Below, piece after piece: positions 27,595-35,446 of a stretch of DNA of 64,000 bases (within the stretch, counting starts at the first letter, position 1; the number at the start of each line of letters is the position of its first letter). The notes beneath the pieces were generated by a model, which was given only the letters and a program-made list of their open reading frames with translations, was not told the origin of the DNA and did no database searches. The DNA lies in the NCBI GenBank assembly GCA_963812335.1, contig CAWEUU010000004.1:310001-374000 (forward strand), given 5' to 3'. The position numbers and the translations under genes are program-made. Origin of the DNA: VRUE01 sp963812335 (lineage in GTDB: Bacteria; Actinomycetota; Thermoleophilia; Solirubrobacterales; 70-9).

Positions 27595-28223
27595 CCGCGC
27601 GCATCTGCATTCTCGACTACGGCATGGGCAATCTGCGCTCCGTCGAGAAGGCGCTTGAGCACGTTGGCGCGACCGCGACGATCGCGAATGACGCGGAGGC
27701 GATCCGCGCCGCCGATGGCCTGATCCTGCCCGGGGTCGGCGCCTTTCCGAAGGCGATGACGCGGGTGCGCGAGCTCGGCCTCGACGAGCTGATCGGCGAG
27801 CGCCGCGACGCCGGCGTGCCCGTGCTGGGAATCTGCCTCGGCCTACAGCTGCTCTTCGAGGCGACCACGGAGCTGGGAGGCGCCGCGGGCGTCGGCCTGC
27901 TCCCGGGTGGCGTTGCCGAGCTCGAAGCCGACGGGCTCAAGGTCCCCCACATCGGCTGGTCGCCCGTGCGCTGGGAGAAGGATTCCCGCCTGGCTGAGGG
28001 GATACCGAGCGAGACCCCGTTTTACTTCGTCCATAGCTTCGCGCCACACCCCGAGGGCACTGACCTGCTCGGCAGCGCCGCCTACGGCGCCCGCTTCGCA
28101 TGCGCCGCCGAGCGCGAAAACGTCTTCGGCGTCCAGTTCCACCCCGAGAAGTCGAGTGCCGCCGGCCTACGCCTGCTCTCCAACTTCGCCGGGATCTGCG
28201 CCAAGGCGCCCGTCGCGGCGTGA
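27591..28223 (+). CDS. hisH: Imidazole glycerol phosphate synthase, glutaminase subunit
   Basis: HisH hydrolyses glutamine and channels ammonia to HisF. The 210-residue class I glutamine amidotransferase has DYGMGNLRSVEKAL at the N-terminus, the nucleophile in GICLGLQLLF, and the catalytic pair in FHPEKSS. Its partner hisF is not adjacent: hisA and the R2a palindrome lie between. ATG 27591 overlaps hisB and the stop overlaps hisA. Confidence 0.95.
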   Translation: MTARICILDYGMGNLRSVEKALEHVGATATIANDAEAIRAADGLILPGVGAFPKAMTRVRELGLDELIGERRDAGVPVLGICLGLQLLFEATTELGGAAGVGLLPGGVAELEADGLKVPHIGWSPVRWEKDSRLAEGIPSETPFYFVHSFAPHPEGTDLLGSAAYGARFACAAERENVFGVQFHPEKSSAAGLRLLSNFAGICAKAPVAA

Positions 28224-28945
28224 TCCTCTACCCGGCAATCGACATCCGCGGCGGCCACGCCGTACGCCTCCTGCAGGGCGACTACGCCCAGGAGACCACC
28301 TACGACGCCGACCCCGCCGACGCCGCCAAACGCTGGGCGAGCGAAGGCGCCGAGTTCCTCCACGTAGTCGACCTCGACGGCGCCAAAGCCGGGCTACCGC
28401 AGAACCTCAACGCAATCGAGCGCATAGCCGCCAGCGTGAGTTGCCCGATCCAGGTAGGCGGGGGCCTGCGCAACTCGAAGGCCGTGGGGGAAGTTCTAGA
28501 CGCCGGCGCAGCCCGAGTAGTAATCGGCACCGCCGCCCTACGAGACCCCGACTTCCTACAAGCCGCCCTGGAAGCCCACGGCGACCAGGTGGTCGTCTCA
28601 GTAGACGCCCGCGAAGGAATGGTGGCTCTCGAGGGATGGACCGAGGCGGGGGAGGAGGAAGTAGTAGAGGCAGTCGCAGCTCTAGGAAAAAGGGGCGTAG
28701 CCCGCTTCCTCTGCACCGCAATAGAGGTAGACGGCACCATGGTGGGCCCAGCGATCGAGCAACTAACCCAGATCGCATCCGCCACCAGCTCAAAAATCAT
28801 CGCCTCCGGCGGCGTAGGAACCCTCGACCACCTCCGAACCCTTGCCAGCTCCTGCCCCGCCAACGTCGAGGGCGCCATCGTCGGCCGAGCCCTGTACGAG
28901 CAGAAGTTCACGGTCTCCGAGGCGATCGAGGCCCTGCGCGCGTAG
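28220..28945 (+). CDS. hisA: ProFAR isomerase (HisA; possibly bifunctional PriA)
   Basis: HisA opens the ribose ring of ProFAR by an Amadori rearrangement. In many actinobacteria the homologue PriA also does the TrpF step. The 241-residue TIM barrel starts LYPAIDIRGGHAVRLLQGDY and carries HVVDLDGAKAG and IQVGGGLRNS, with a catalytic Asp in the first of these. Whether it is PriA cannot be read; a search for trpF elsewhere would tell. GTG 28220 overlaps hisH. From about 28470 the codons shift to A-ending forms (GTA, CTA, CGA, GAA), unlike hisB and hisH. Confidence 0.92.
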   Translation: MILYPAIDIRGGHAVRLLQGDYAQETTYDADPADAAKRWASEGAEFLHVVDLDGAKAGLPQNLNAIERIAASVSCPIQVGGGLRNSKAVGEVLDAGAARVVIGTAALRDPDFLQAALEAHGDQVVVSVDAREGMVALEGWTEAGEEEVVEAVAALGKRGVARFLCTAIEVDGTMVGPAIEQLTQIASATSSKIIASGGVGTLDHLRTLASSCPANVEGAIVGRALYEQKFTVSEAIEALRA

Positions 28946-29047
28946 GGGTCAGGGTGCCCTCCCACAGAGGCTCCTGGACAAGCGCTCCGCACCCAAACCC
29001 GCGACCCAGCTGCGCGACGGCCTCTGGGGGAGGGCACCCTGACCCCT
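28944..29047. repeat. R2a: extragenic palindrome after hisA
   Basis: Arms 28944-28971 and 29020-29047 pair over 28 nt with one mismatch, around a 48-nt loop. The left arm starts inside the hisA stop codon. In reverse complement the loop shares CCGTCGCGCAGCTG and TGTCCAGGA with the second copy, R2b at 32997-33100. Part of the stem is GGGAGGGCACCC, and that motif recurs downstream near 29056. It separates hisA from hisF and may act as terminator, mRNA end protector or mobile palindrome. Confidence 0.85.
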
Positions 29048-29112
29048 CACCTCCATGGGAGGGCACCCCGGTCCCTCTCCTCCGGGGGAGGGTCCCCCTC
29101 CACCTACCCCTC

Positions 29113-29118
29113 TAGGCT
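29113..29118 (+). promoter_or_regulatory. -10 box of hisF (leaderless)
   Basis: TAGGCT ends 8 nt before ATG 29127, giving hisF its own promoter downstream of R2a. Confidence 0.55.
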
Positions 29119-29126
29119 TAGTCCCG

Positions 29127-29885
29127 ATGGTTCTCAAACGCGTAATCCCCTGCCTGGACGTAGACGCCGGCCGAGTAGTCAAGGGCACCAACTTCATAGG
29201 CCTCCGCGACGCCGGCGACCCGGTAGAGCTGGCCGAGCGCTACGACGCCGAGGGCGCCGACGAGCTCGTCTTTCTGGATATCACCGCCTCGCACGAAAAG
29301 CGCGAGACGATCGTCGAGCTGGCCCGCAGGACCGCCGACAACGTCTTCATCCCCTTCACGATCGGCGGCGGCATCCGCTCGGTCGAGGATGCGCAGGCGG
29401 TGCTTGACGCGGGCGCCGACAAGGTTGCGGTCAACTCCTCGGCGCTGGCCCGGCCCGAGTTGCTGACCGAGCTCGGTGACCACTTCGGCGCCCAGTGCGT
29501 CGTAGTCGCGATCGATGCCAAGCTTGAGGACGATGGCTGGGGCGTCTACGTGAACGGTGGCCGCAAGCGTGCTGGGGGGCGCGATGCGGTGTCGTGGGCC
29601 GTTGAGGCGGTCGAGCGCGGGGCGGGGGAGGTGCTGCTGACCAGCATGGACCGCGACGGCACCAACGATGGATACGAGATCGAGCTCACGCGCGCAGTCG
29701 CCGATGCGGTTCCGGTGCCGGTGATCGCCTCTGGCGGCGCCGGCACGCTCGAGCACCTCAGCGAAGCGATCGCGGACGGCGGCGCCGACGCCGTCCTCTG
29801 CGCTTCGATCTTCCACTACGGCACCTTTCGGGTTCGCGACGCAAAGCAGCACCTGGCGGAGGCCGGCGTCCCCGTCCGCGCGTAG
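29127..29885 (+). CDS. hisF: Imidazole glycerol phosphate synthase, cyclase subunit
   Basis: HisF uses ammonia from HisH to close the imidazole ring and releases AICAR to purine synthesis. The 252-residue TIM barrel has KRVIPCLDVDAGRVVKG with a catalytic Asp, ADELVFLDITAS, FTIGGGIRSVEDA and LTSMDRDGTNDGY. ATG 29127 was chosen over an ATG at 29055, because the extra residues are a proline-glycine run from the GC-rich spacer and the -10 box lies in between. The first 30 codons use A-ending codons like the end of hisA, then the usual bias returns. Confidence 0.94.
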   Translation: MVLKRVIPCLDVDAGRVVKGTNFIGLRDAGDPVELAERYDAEGADELVFLDITASHEKRETIVELARRTADNVFIPFTIGGGIRSVEDAQAVLDAGADKVAVNSSALARPELLTELGDHFGAQCVVVAIDAKLEDDGWGVYVNGGRKRAGGRDAVSWAVEAVERGAGEVLLTSMDRDGTNDGYEIELTRAVADAVPVPVIASGGAGTLEHLSEAIADGGADAVLCASIFHYGTFRVRDAKQHLAEAGVPVRA

Positions 29886-29945
29886 GGGCTCTCCCGGCAG
29901 GGGTTCCACTTAGCCTTTTTTCAAAGACAGTTGGTGGCTGTACGA
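29886..29945. repeat. R1a: truncated copy of the R1 extragenic palindrome
   Basis: Directly after the hisF stop, this stretch matches the left half of the full R1 copies (GGTTCCACTTA, then a CTTTTT run, then AAGACAGT), but the right arm and CAAGACGTTCC end are missing. It is a decayed or partial copy. Confidence 0.65.
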
Positions 29946-29973
29946 CATCGGGTGATTGGGGGAGACTCTCGAC

Positions 29974-31092
29974 ATGGAGTTGCACGAGAGCCTCGCGGCC
30001 GCACTCGAGGCCGCACATCCCGAGCTCGACGCCGTGCGCGCCGCGGCCGGCGAGGCCACGGTCTACCTGGTAGGCGGCGCGGTGCGCGATCTGTTGCTCG
30101 GCCGCGAGCGGGCGGATATCGACCTGGTAGTCGTCGGCGATGCGGCTGAGCTGGCAGCGACCCTCGGTGCCAAGTCGGTTGAGCACGAACGGTTCGCCAC
30201 GGCGAAGGTGGAGCTCGACGGGCACGAGGTGGACATCGCCACGGCGCGCGTGGAGACCTACTCGTATCCGGGTGCTCTCCCCAAGGTAGAGCCCGCTGGT
30301 TCGATCAAGGACGACCTCGGCCGCCGCGACTTCACCATCAACGCGATGGCGGTGCCGCTGAGAGGCGAGTCAGCGCTGATTGATCCATACGGCGGCCAGA
30401 CCGACCTTGCGGCAGGGCTACTGCGCGTCCTGCACCCGGCTTCATTCGTCGACGACCCGACCAGGGCACTGCGCGCAGCCCGTTACGCCTCTCGCTTTGG
30501 GTTTGAACTGGAGGAGGAAACTGAGGCACTGGTACGCCAAACCAGCCTTGCCACCGTCTCTGTCGATCGACGGGAGGCAGGCCTATTGCGCCTCGCGGCG
30601 GAACCGGAGGGGGTTGCGGGACTTGGAATGTTGGCAGAGTGGGGCCTGATCGAGTTGGCGCCCAATGGCCTCGAGCTCGCCGCCAAAACCGCTGAGTTGA
30701 TCTCGCATCCACCCTGGCATGACGTGGAAGAGCGCAACAGGATAGTCCTGGCAGCGGCAGTTCGACCCGTCGGTCGCGAGGCGGCGCTCGTAAAGGCGAG
30801 ACCCGCGAGCCCCTCAGACGCTGTCGAGCTCGCACAGCGATTTCATCCCTCGGAGCTGGTCAGCGCTCGCGTGCGAGGCGCGAGCTGGCTGGACGAGTAC
30901 GCGCGGGACTGGGCTTACGTGAAATTGGAGATCGCCGGCGACGACTTGCTCGCTGCCGGCGTGCCGCAGGGACAGGCGATCGGCCGTGGCCTCAAGGAGG
31001 CCCTCGTCCGCAAGCTCGACGGCGAGATCTCCGGGCGCGATCAGGAGCTCGAGACGGCGCTGGCGGCAGCACGGTGGGACGGCGGCGAGTGA
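29974..31092 (+). CDS. cca: CCA-adding tRNA nucleotidyltransferase / poly(A) polymerase family protein
   Basis: The class II nucleotidyltransferase family adds or repairs the CCA end of tRNAs, and some members add poly(A). The 372-residue protein carries the catalytic GGAVRDLLLGRERADIDLVV head motif (about residues 30-49), RRDFTINAMAV, and the RNA/neck motifs DDPTRALRAARYASRFGFEL and SVDRREAGLL. GGGGGAG at 29958-29964 is a good SD for ATG 29974. No HD domain is evident. It overlaps pgeF by TGATG. Codon choice is less GC-biased than in flanking genes. CCA addition is the likeliest role, but A-adding or C-adding specialisation is possible. Confidence 0.85.
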   Translation: MELHESLAAALEAAHPELDAVRAAAGEATVYLVGGAVRDLLLGRERADIDLVVVGDAAELAATLGAKSVEHERFATAKVELDGHEVDIATARVETYSYPGALPKVEPAGSIKDDLGRRDFTINAMAVPLRGESALIDPYGGQTDLAAGLLRVLHPASFVDDPTRALRAARYASRFGFELEEETEALVRQTSLATVSVDRREAGLLRLAAEPEGVAGLGMLAEWGLIELAPNGLELAAKTAELISHPPWHDVEERNRIVLAAAVRPVGREAALVKARPASPSDAVELAQRFHPSELVSARVRGASWLDEYARDWAYVKLEIAGDDLLAAGVPQGQAIGRGLKEALVRKLDGEISGRDQELETALAAARWDGGE

Positions 31093-31748
31093 TGGAGTGG
31101 CGCAGCGCTGATGGGATCGAGTGGCTGCAGAGCGAGCTGCCCGGCGGTGGAGTTGCCTTCCCGACCCGCTCCGCCGGTTCGCTGAAGGAGGGTCACGCGG
31201 CTATTGCCGGCGCGCTCGGGATCGACCCGAGCCGCGTCGCTATCAACCGCCAGGTTCACGGCGACCGGCTCGTCTTCCACAGCGAGGCGCCGGGCGATCC
31301 GGGTGAGGCCGACGGTCACGTCCTGAATGTGCGGGGATCGGCGGCGCTCGTCTTCGCCGCCGACTGCCTCCCGGTCGCCCTCGCCGGACCGGACGGGCTG
31401 GCGCTGCTGCACTGTGGCTGGCGCGGGCTCGACGCCGGGATCGTGGCCCGCGGCGCCGAAGCGGTCAATGCGAGCCACGCCGCGATCGGCCCGGGGATCG
31501 GGCCCTGCTGCTACGAGGTCGGCGGCGAGGTGCTCGCGGCCTTCGCGCCCCTCGGCGACGGAATCGCGGTCGGAAGGATGCTCGACCTGGCCGAGGTCGC
31601 ACGGCGTCTGCTGCTTGACGCCGGGGTGGTCGAGGTCGACTCGGCGCGCCTCTGCACCTGCTGCAACCCGGAGCGCTTCTTCTCGCACCGGCGCGACGCC
31701 GGCCCCGGGCGCCAGGGCGGGATCGCCTGGATCAAGGCGGATGGCTGA
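31092..31748 (+). CDS. pgeF: Laccase-domain purine nucleoside phosphorylase / PgeF family
   Basis: The multicopper-oxidase-like DUF152 (YfiH) family cleaves purine nucleosides by phosphorolysis. E. coli PgeF also prevents a wrong amino acid, L-Ser, in peptidoglycan stems. The 218-residue protein has RQVHGDRLV, AADCLPVAL, HCGWRGLDAGI and GPGIGPCCYEVG with the Cys/His zinc-site residues. ATG 31092 overlaps the cca stop. Together with the PLPBP gene and sepF it forms the division-wall neighbourhood common in Gram-positive bacteria, where ftsZ often lies upstream; here cca is there instead. Confidence 0.9.
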   Translation: MEWRSADGIEWLQSELPGGGVAFPTRSAGSLKEGHAAIAGALGIDPSRVAINRQVHGDRLVFHSEAPGDPGEADGHVLNVRGSAALVFAADCLPVALAGPDGLALLHCGWRGLDAGIVARGAEAVNASHAAIGPGIGPCCYEVGGEVLAAFAPLGDGIAVGRMLDLAEVARRLLLDAGVVEVDSARLCTCCNPERFFSHRRDAGPGRQGGIAWIKADG

Positions 31749-31751
31749 GCG

Positions 31752-32384
31752 ATGCCCGGCCTGATCCACGGTCTCGACCCGGCCAAGATCGCCGCCAATC
31801 TGGCCCAGGCGCGCGAGCGGGCCGGAAAGGAGGTCGAGATCCTCGCCGCGACGAAGTACGTCCCAACCGAGGAGATGGGCGCCCTGGCCGAGGCCGGCAT
31901 CGAGCTGGTTGGCGAGAACCGCCTGCAGGAGCTCGAGGCCAAGCACGCGCAATGGGGGGAAAGGTTCGAATGGGACTTCATCGGCAACCTGCAGAGCCGC
32001 AAGGTGAGGCGGATCGTGCCGCTCTGCCGGCTGATCCACTCGGTCGCGACCGAGTCCGCCCTCGCACAACTCGAGCGCCATGCAATGGAGACGACCGAGA
32101 TCCTGGTTGAGGTCAACGTCGCCGGCGAGGAGGGCAAGGCCGGAATCGCCCCGGCCGAGCTGGGCGACTTCATTGCCCGCAGTCCGGTGCCCGTCGTGGG
32201 CCTGATGACGATGCCCCCGTTCAGCACCGACCCCGAGGACTCGCGCCCGCACTTCGCCCGGCTCGCCGAGCTCGCAGCCGACCACGGCCTCGAGCGGCTC
32301 TCGATGGGCACCTCACAAGATTGGCCGGTTGCCGTCGAGGAGGGCGCGACGATCCTCAGGCTGGGGACCGCCCTCTATGTCTGA
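31752..32384 (+). CDS. PLP homeostasis protein (YggS/PROSC family)
   Basis: Members bind pyridoxal phosphate on a conserved lysine and keep free PLP and amino/keto acid pools in balance. No enzyme activity is known. The 210-residue alanine-racemase-fold protein has ILAATKYVPTEEM with the PLP lysine, GENRLQEL, HFIGNLQ-type WDFIGNLQSRKVR and GLMTMPPF, and ends near SMGTSQDWPVAVEEGATILR, all diagnostic. ATG 31752 is 3 nt after pgeF. This gene next to sepF is a conserved pair. Confidence 0.93.
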   Translation: MPGLIHGLDPAKIAANLAQARERAGKEVEILAATKYVPTEEMGALAEAGIELVGENRLQELEAKHAQWGERFEWDFIGNLQSRKVRRIVPLCRLIHSVATESALAQLERHAMETTEILVEVNVAGEEGKAGIAPAELGDFIARSPVPVVGLMTMPPFSTDPEDSRPHFARLAELAADHGLERLSMGTSQDWPVAVEEGATILRLGTALYV

Positions 32385-32452
32385 GCTTTCGACCGTCGGA
32401 GAGGCCATAATCAGTAAAGGAATTGCTCGGTTAGACCCGAATCAGCCGAAAT

Positions 32453-32989
32453 ATGGCTTTAAGAGACACTTGGCATAAAGCGCTGGTCTACTTCGGCCTT
32501 GCCGAAGACCACGACTACGGGCCCGAGTACGAGGAGGACTTCCCCGATACCTCGGAAGAGGAAATCGAGGCGCGCCGCGAGTCGGCGCAGGTGAGGCGAC
32601 TTCCGACCTCGCGCCGCTCGCGCCGCGACGAGATCGACGACATCTTCGCCGACGACGAGCCGATCTCGGCTTCGCGCACGCGCACGCTGCGCCCTGTCGG
32701 CGACGACGGCGACGTCAAAGTGCACCTCGTGATCCCGCGCAACTTCAACGACGCCCAGCAGGTCGCTGACCAGTTCAAGCGCTCGGTGCCGGTCATTCTC
32801 AACCTGCAGACGACGGACCACGAGCTCTCCAAGCGGATGATCGACTTCTGCTCGGGACTGACCTACTCGTTGGACGGCGGTATGCAGCGGATCGCCGAGA
32901 AGATTTTCTTGCTGACGCCTCGGAACGTTGAGGTTTCGGCTGAGGAGAAGGCTCGGTTGCTCGACAAAGGCTTCTTTAACCAGTCTTAG
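32453..32989 (+). CDS. sepF: Cell division protein SepF
   Basis: SepF anchors FtsZ to the membrane and helps septum formation. In actinobacteria lacking FtsA and ZipA it is essential. The 178-residue protein has an N-terminal amphipathic segment (about residues 1-12), an acidic/arginine-rich linker, and the conserved SepF core from about residue 83 with HLVIPRNFNDAQQVADQFK and FCSGLTYSLDGGMQRI. No clear SD precedes ATG 32453. The stop is 7 nt from the R2b palindrome. Confidence 0.94.
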   Translation: MALRDTWHKALVYFGLAEDHDYGPEYEEDFPDTSEEEIEARRESAQVRRLPTSRRSRRDEIDDIFADDEPISASRTRTLRPVGDDGDVKVHLVIPRNFNDAQQVADQFKRSVPVILNLQTTDHELSKRMIDFCSGLTYSLDGGMQRIAEKIFLLTPRNVEVSAEEKARLLDKGFFNQS

Positions 32990-32996
32990 CGGTCGG

Positions 32997-33100
32997 CGGG
33001 GGTCGGGTGTCCCTCCCCCTGAGGCCGTCGCGCAGCTGATCCCGGGCAAGGGCTCATTTGCCTGTCCAGGAGCCTCCGGGGAAGGGACACCCGACCCCCG
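32997..33100. repeat. R2b: extragenic palindrome after sepF
   Basis: Arms 32997-33025 and 33072-33100 pair at 27 of 29 positions around a 46-nt loop. Compared with R2a in reverse complement, the loop ends (CCGTCGCGCAGCTG and CTGTCCAGGA) are conserved, while the stem sequence differs and still pairs. It starts 7 nt after the sepF stop, in opposite orientation to R2a. Confidence 0.85.
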
Positions 33101-33113
33101 CACCTACGACAGC

Positions 33114-33119
33114 TAGGGT
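33114..33119 (+). promoter_or_regulatory. -10 box of proC (leaderless)
   Basis: TAGGGT ends 9 nt before GTG 33129, downstream of R2b. Confidence 0.5.
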
Positions 33120-33128
33120 CCGCTCACT

Positions 33129-33869
33129 GTGATTATTGGCTTTTGTGGGTCGGGAAACATGGCTGCGGCTATTGCCAGGGGCTGGGCCGGCGATCGGGAT
33201 CGGCTGCTTTTCTTCGACGCCAACACCGACAAGGCGCAGAAGCTGGCCGGGGAGCTGGGGGGAGAAGCTGCCGACTCCAATGCCGAGCTTGCCGAGCGGG
33301 CCGATGTCGTCGTGCTTGCGGTGAAGCCGGGTGCTCTCGAGGAAGCGGCCGGTGAACTGGCCGGAGCGAGGGCGGTAATCTCGATCCTGGGGGCGACCTC
33401 GCTGGAAATGGTCGAAGCTTCATTTCGCGAAGCCGAAGTCGGGCGGATCATGCCGAACCTCGCCGTCGAGGTGGGTGCGGGCGTTCTTTGCATTGCCGGG
33501 AGTTTCAGCGCCGAGGTACGAGAGAGGCTCGACACCCTCGGATCTGTCGTCGAGCTGCCCGACTCGCAGTTCGATCTCGCCACCGCGTTGATGGGCTGCT
33601 CACCGGCGTATTTCGCGCTTGTGGCCGAGGCGCTGGTCGAGGCCGGGGTCGAGGCCGGGCTGGGCGAGGAACTGGTCGAGAAGCTGGTCGTCGGGGCAGC
33701 CGCGGGCACCGGGGCGTTGATGCAGGTTCGCCGCCCGGCCGAGCTTCGGGTCTCGGTCACCTCGCCGGGGGGCAGCACCGAAGCCGGGCTGGACGCGCTC
33801 GAGCGCGAAGGGGCGCGGGAGGCCTTCGGAGCCGCGGTACGCGCCTCGCTGGAGAGGATGCGGGGGTGA
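33129..33869 (+). CDS. proC: Pyrroline-5-carboxylate reductase
   Basis: ProC reduces 1-pyrroline-5-carboxylate to proline with NAD(P)H. The 246-residue protein has the N-terminal dinucleotide motif IIGFCGSGNMAAAIARG, VVLAVKPGALEEA, and the C-terminal P5CR signature region VTSPGGSTEAGLDALE. GTG 33129 fits the -10 box at 33114 and the motif position. It overlaps yggT (GTGA). In many Gram-positives proC-like genes share the sepF/yggT locus, as here. Confidence 0.93.
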   Translation: MIIGFCGSGNMAAAIARGWAGDRDRLLFFDANTDKAQKLAGELGGEAADSNAELAERADVVVLAVKPGALEEAAGELAGARAVISILGATSLEMVEASFREAEVGRIMPNLAVEVGAGVLCIAGSFSAEVRERLDTLGSVVELPDSQFDLATALMGCSPAYFALVAEALVEAGVEAGLGEELVEKLVVGAAAGTGALMQVRRPAELRVSVTSPGGSTEAGLDALEREGAREAFGAAVRASLERMRG

Positions 33870-34171
33870 CTTTGATCGCGGCAATCACGCGTGACGACGT
33901 CGCCGACTACGTCGGCGCTCTCTTCCTCGTCTACATCATCCTGATCCTGATCCGGGTCCTGATGTCGTGGATCCCACGTATGCCCTACAACCCGGCGCTG
34001 CGCACGGTGCTCGACTTCGTCGTCGAGACCACCGACCCCTACCTCAACCTCTTCCGTCGCATCATCCCGCCGATCGGGGGCGGTGGTTTCGGGCTCGACC
34101 TAAGCCCGATGATCGGGATCGTCGTGCTCTACGTCCTGCGGGCGTTGATCGTCAGCCTGATCGCAGGGTGA
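33866..34171 (+). CDS. YggT family membrane protein
   Basis: The 101-residue protein has two hydrophobic segments (about residues 17-36 and 78-98) joined by the family loop SWIPRMPYNP...DPYLNLFRRIIPPIGG. YggT proteins are linked to ion homeostasis and cell-division loci, but the molecular role is unknown. GTG 33866 overlaps the proC stop and the end overlaps lspA. Confidence 0.9.
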   Translation: MTLIAAITRDDVADYVGALFLVYIILILIRVLMSWIPRMPYNPALRTVLDFVVETTDPYLNLFRRIIPPIGGGGFGLDLSPMIGIVVLYVLRALIVSLIAG

Positions 34172-34632
34172 GCCCTCCCGGGGCCGCACGCTCCTGGCGC
34201 CTCGCGGGGGCGCTCGGCCTCCTGGTCGTGGCGCTCGACCAGGGCGCCAAGGCGCTGATCGAGTCCAACCTCGTGCCGGGCGAGCAAATCAGCGTGCTCG
34301 GGCCACTCAGCCTCACCCTGGCCCACAACGACGGCGTCGCCTTCGGCCTCGCCAGCGGCGGCGGCACGGCGCTGATCGCACTGACGCTGATCGCTCTCGG
34401 CTTCGTCGCCGCGCTCTTTGCCCGCCATCCGACCCGACCGGGTATCTGGGTCGCGGTCGGGCTACTCGCCGGTGGCGCACTCGGCAACCTGATCGACCGC
34501 GTGCGGACCGGTGCGGTCACCGACTACGTCGACCTGCTCTCCTGGCCGCCGTTCAACCTGGCCGACGTCGCAATCACGCTCGGTGTCATCGTGCTCGCGC
34601 TCAGCTACTTCGCCGAGGAAGAGCGCAGGTGA
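34168..34632 (+). CDS. lspA: Lipoprotein signal peptidase (signal peptidase II)
   Basis: LspA cleaves the signal peptide of diacylglyceryl-modified prolipoproteins in the membrane. The 154-residue protein shows four membrane segments, the motif HNDGVAFGL, and the two catalytic aspartates in GAVTDYVDL and FNLADVAI, preceded by GNLIDR. GTG 34168 overlaps yggT by 4 nt; the next gene overlaps the stop. It is the target of globomycin-type inhibitors in other species. Confidence 0.95.
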   Translation: MSPPGAARSWRLAGALGLLVVALDQGAKALIESNLVPGEQISVLGPLSLTLAHNDGVAFGLASGGGTALIALTLIALGFVAALFARHPTRPGIWVAVGLLAGGALGNLIDRVRTGAVTDYVDLLSWPPFNLADVAITLGVIVLALSYFAEEERR

Positions 34633-35306
34633 GCGCCGAGCTGCGCATCGTCCACCTCGATGACGCCCTCGCCGTCGTCGACAAGCCCGCCGGCCTGGTC
34701 GTCCACCCGGCGCCTTCGCACCGTGGGCCGACCCTGGTCGACGAGCTGGGCGAGCTCCTCGGTGGGGGCGAGGATCCCGAGCGGCCCGGGATCGTCCACC
34801 GGCTCGACAAGGAGACCAGCGGCCTGCTCGTCGTCGCCCGTGACGACGAGACCCACGCGGCCCTACAGGAGGCGGTGCGCAAGCGCGACGTGGAGCGCGC
34901 CTACCTCGCCCTCGCCGGCGGCCGGCTCGCCTCGCGCACCGGCACGATCGACGCGCCGATCGGGCGCGCCTCGCGGCAGCGCACCCGCATGGCCGTCTCC
35001 GGCGCCGCCTCGCGGCAGGCCCGCACCCACTTCGAGGTGCTTGAGCTGCTTACCGCCGAGAGCTACCTGGAGGCGAAGCTGGAGACCGGCCGCACGCACC
35101 AGATCCGCGCCCACTTCGGGGCGATCGGCCACCCGCTCGTCGGCGACGCGACCTACGGTGGTGAGGAGAGGTATGGCCTCGCCCGCCAGTTCCTCCACGC
35201 CCACCGGCTCGCCTTCGCCCACCCGCGCAGCGGCGAGGCGATGAGCTTCAGCTCGCGGCTTCCCGCCGATCTAGCCACGGCTCTCGCCGCCGCCCGCGCA
35301 GCCTGA
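34629..35306 (+). CDS. RluA-family pseudouridine synthase, no S4 domain
   Basis: The enzyme converts specific uridines in rRNA or tRNA to pseudouridine. The 225-residue protein has DKPAGLVVHPAPSH, the catalytic-Asp motif GIVHRLDKETSGLLVVAR and GRTHQIRAHF. RluD of E. coli has an additional N-terminal S4 RNA-binding domain of about 75 residues that is absent here, so the target site may differ. It is coupled to lspA by GTGA, the usual actinobacterial order lspA-rluD. Confidence 0.9.
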   Translation: MSAELRIVHLDDALAVVDKPAGLVVHPAPSHRGPTLVDELGELLGGGEDPERPGIVHRLDKETSGLLVVARDDETHAALQEAVRKRDVERAYLALAGGRLASRTGTIDAPIGRASRQRTRMAVSGAASRQARTHFEVLELLTAESYLEAKLETGRTHQIRAHFGAIGHPLVGDATYGGEERYGLARQFLHAHRLAFAHPRSGEAMSFSSRLPADLATALAAARAA

Positions 35307-35321
35307 CCCGGGATACCGCTC

Positions 35322-35327
35322 TACAAT
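35322..35327 (+). promoter_or_regulatory. -10 box of the rpsB operon
   Basis: TACAAT precedes a roughly 115-nt untranslated leader before rpsB. Long leaders of ribosomal protein genes often bind the protein for feedback, but no known leader structure is recognised here. Confidence 0.45.
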
Positions 35328-35446
35328 CCCTTCGTTCGAAACCCAACCCTCGTCGTGCCACCCGGATCCTGACCCGCCCCGTAAGGCTGTGTCCCCGGCC
35401 CAAGGCCGCCGAGGCTTCACCCAAAATCCAAGGAGATTCACCGACG

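Noticed and set aside
29055..29126. Earlier hisF start at ATG 29055
   Set aside because: The added residues are a Pro/Gly run from the GC-rich spacer and the TAGGCT promoter box lies inside it.
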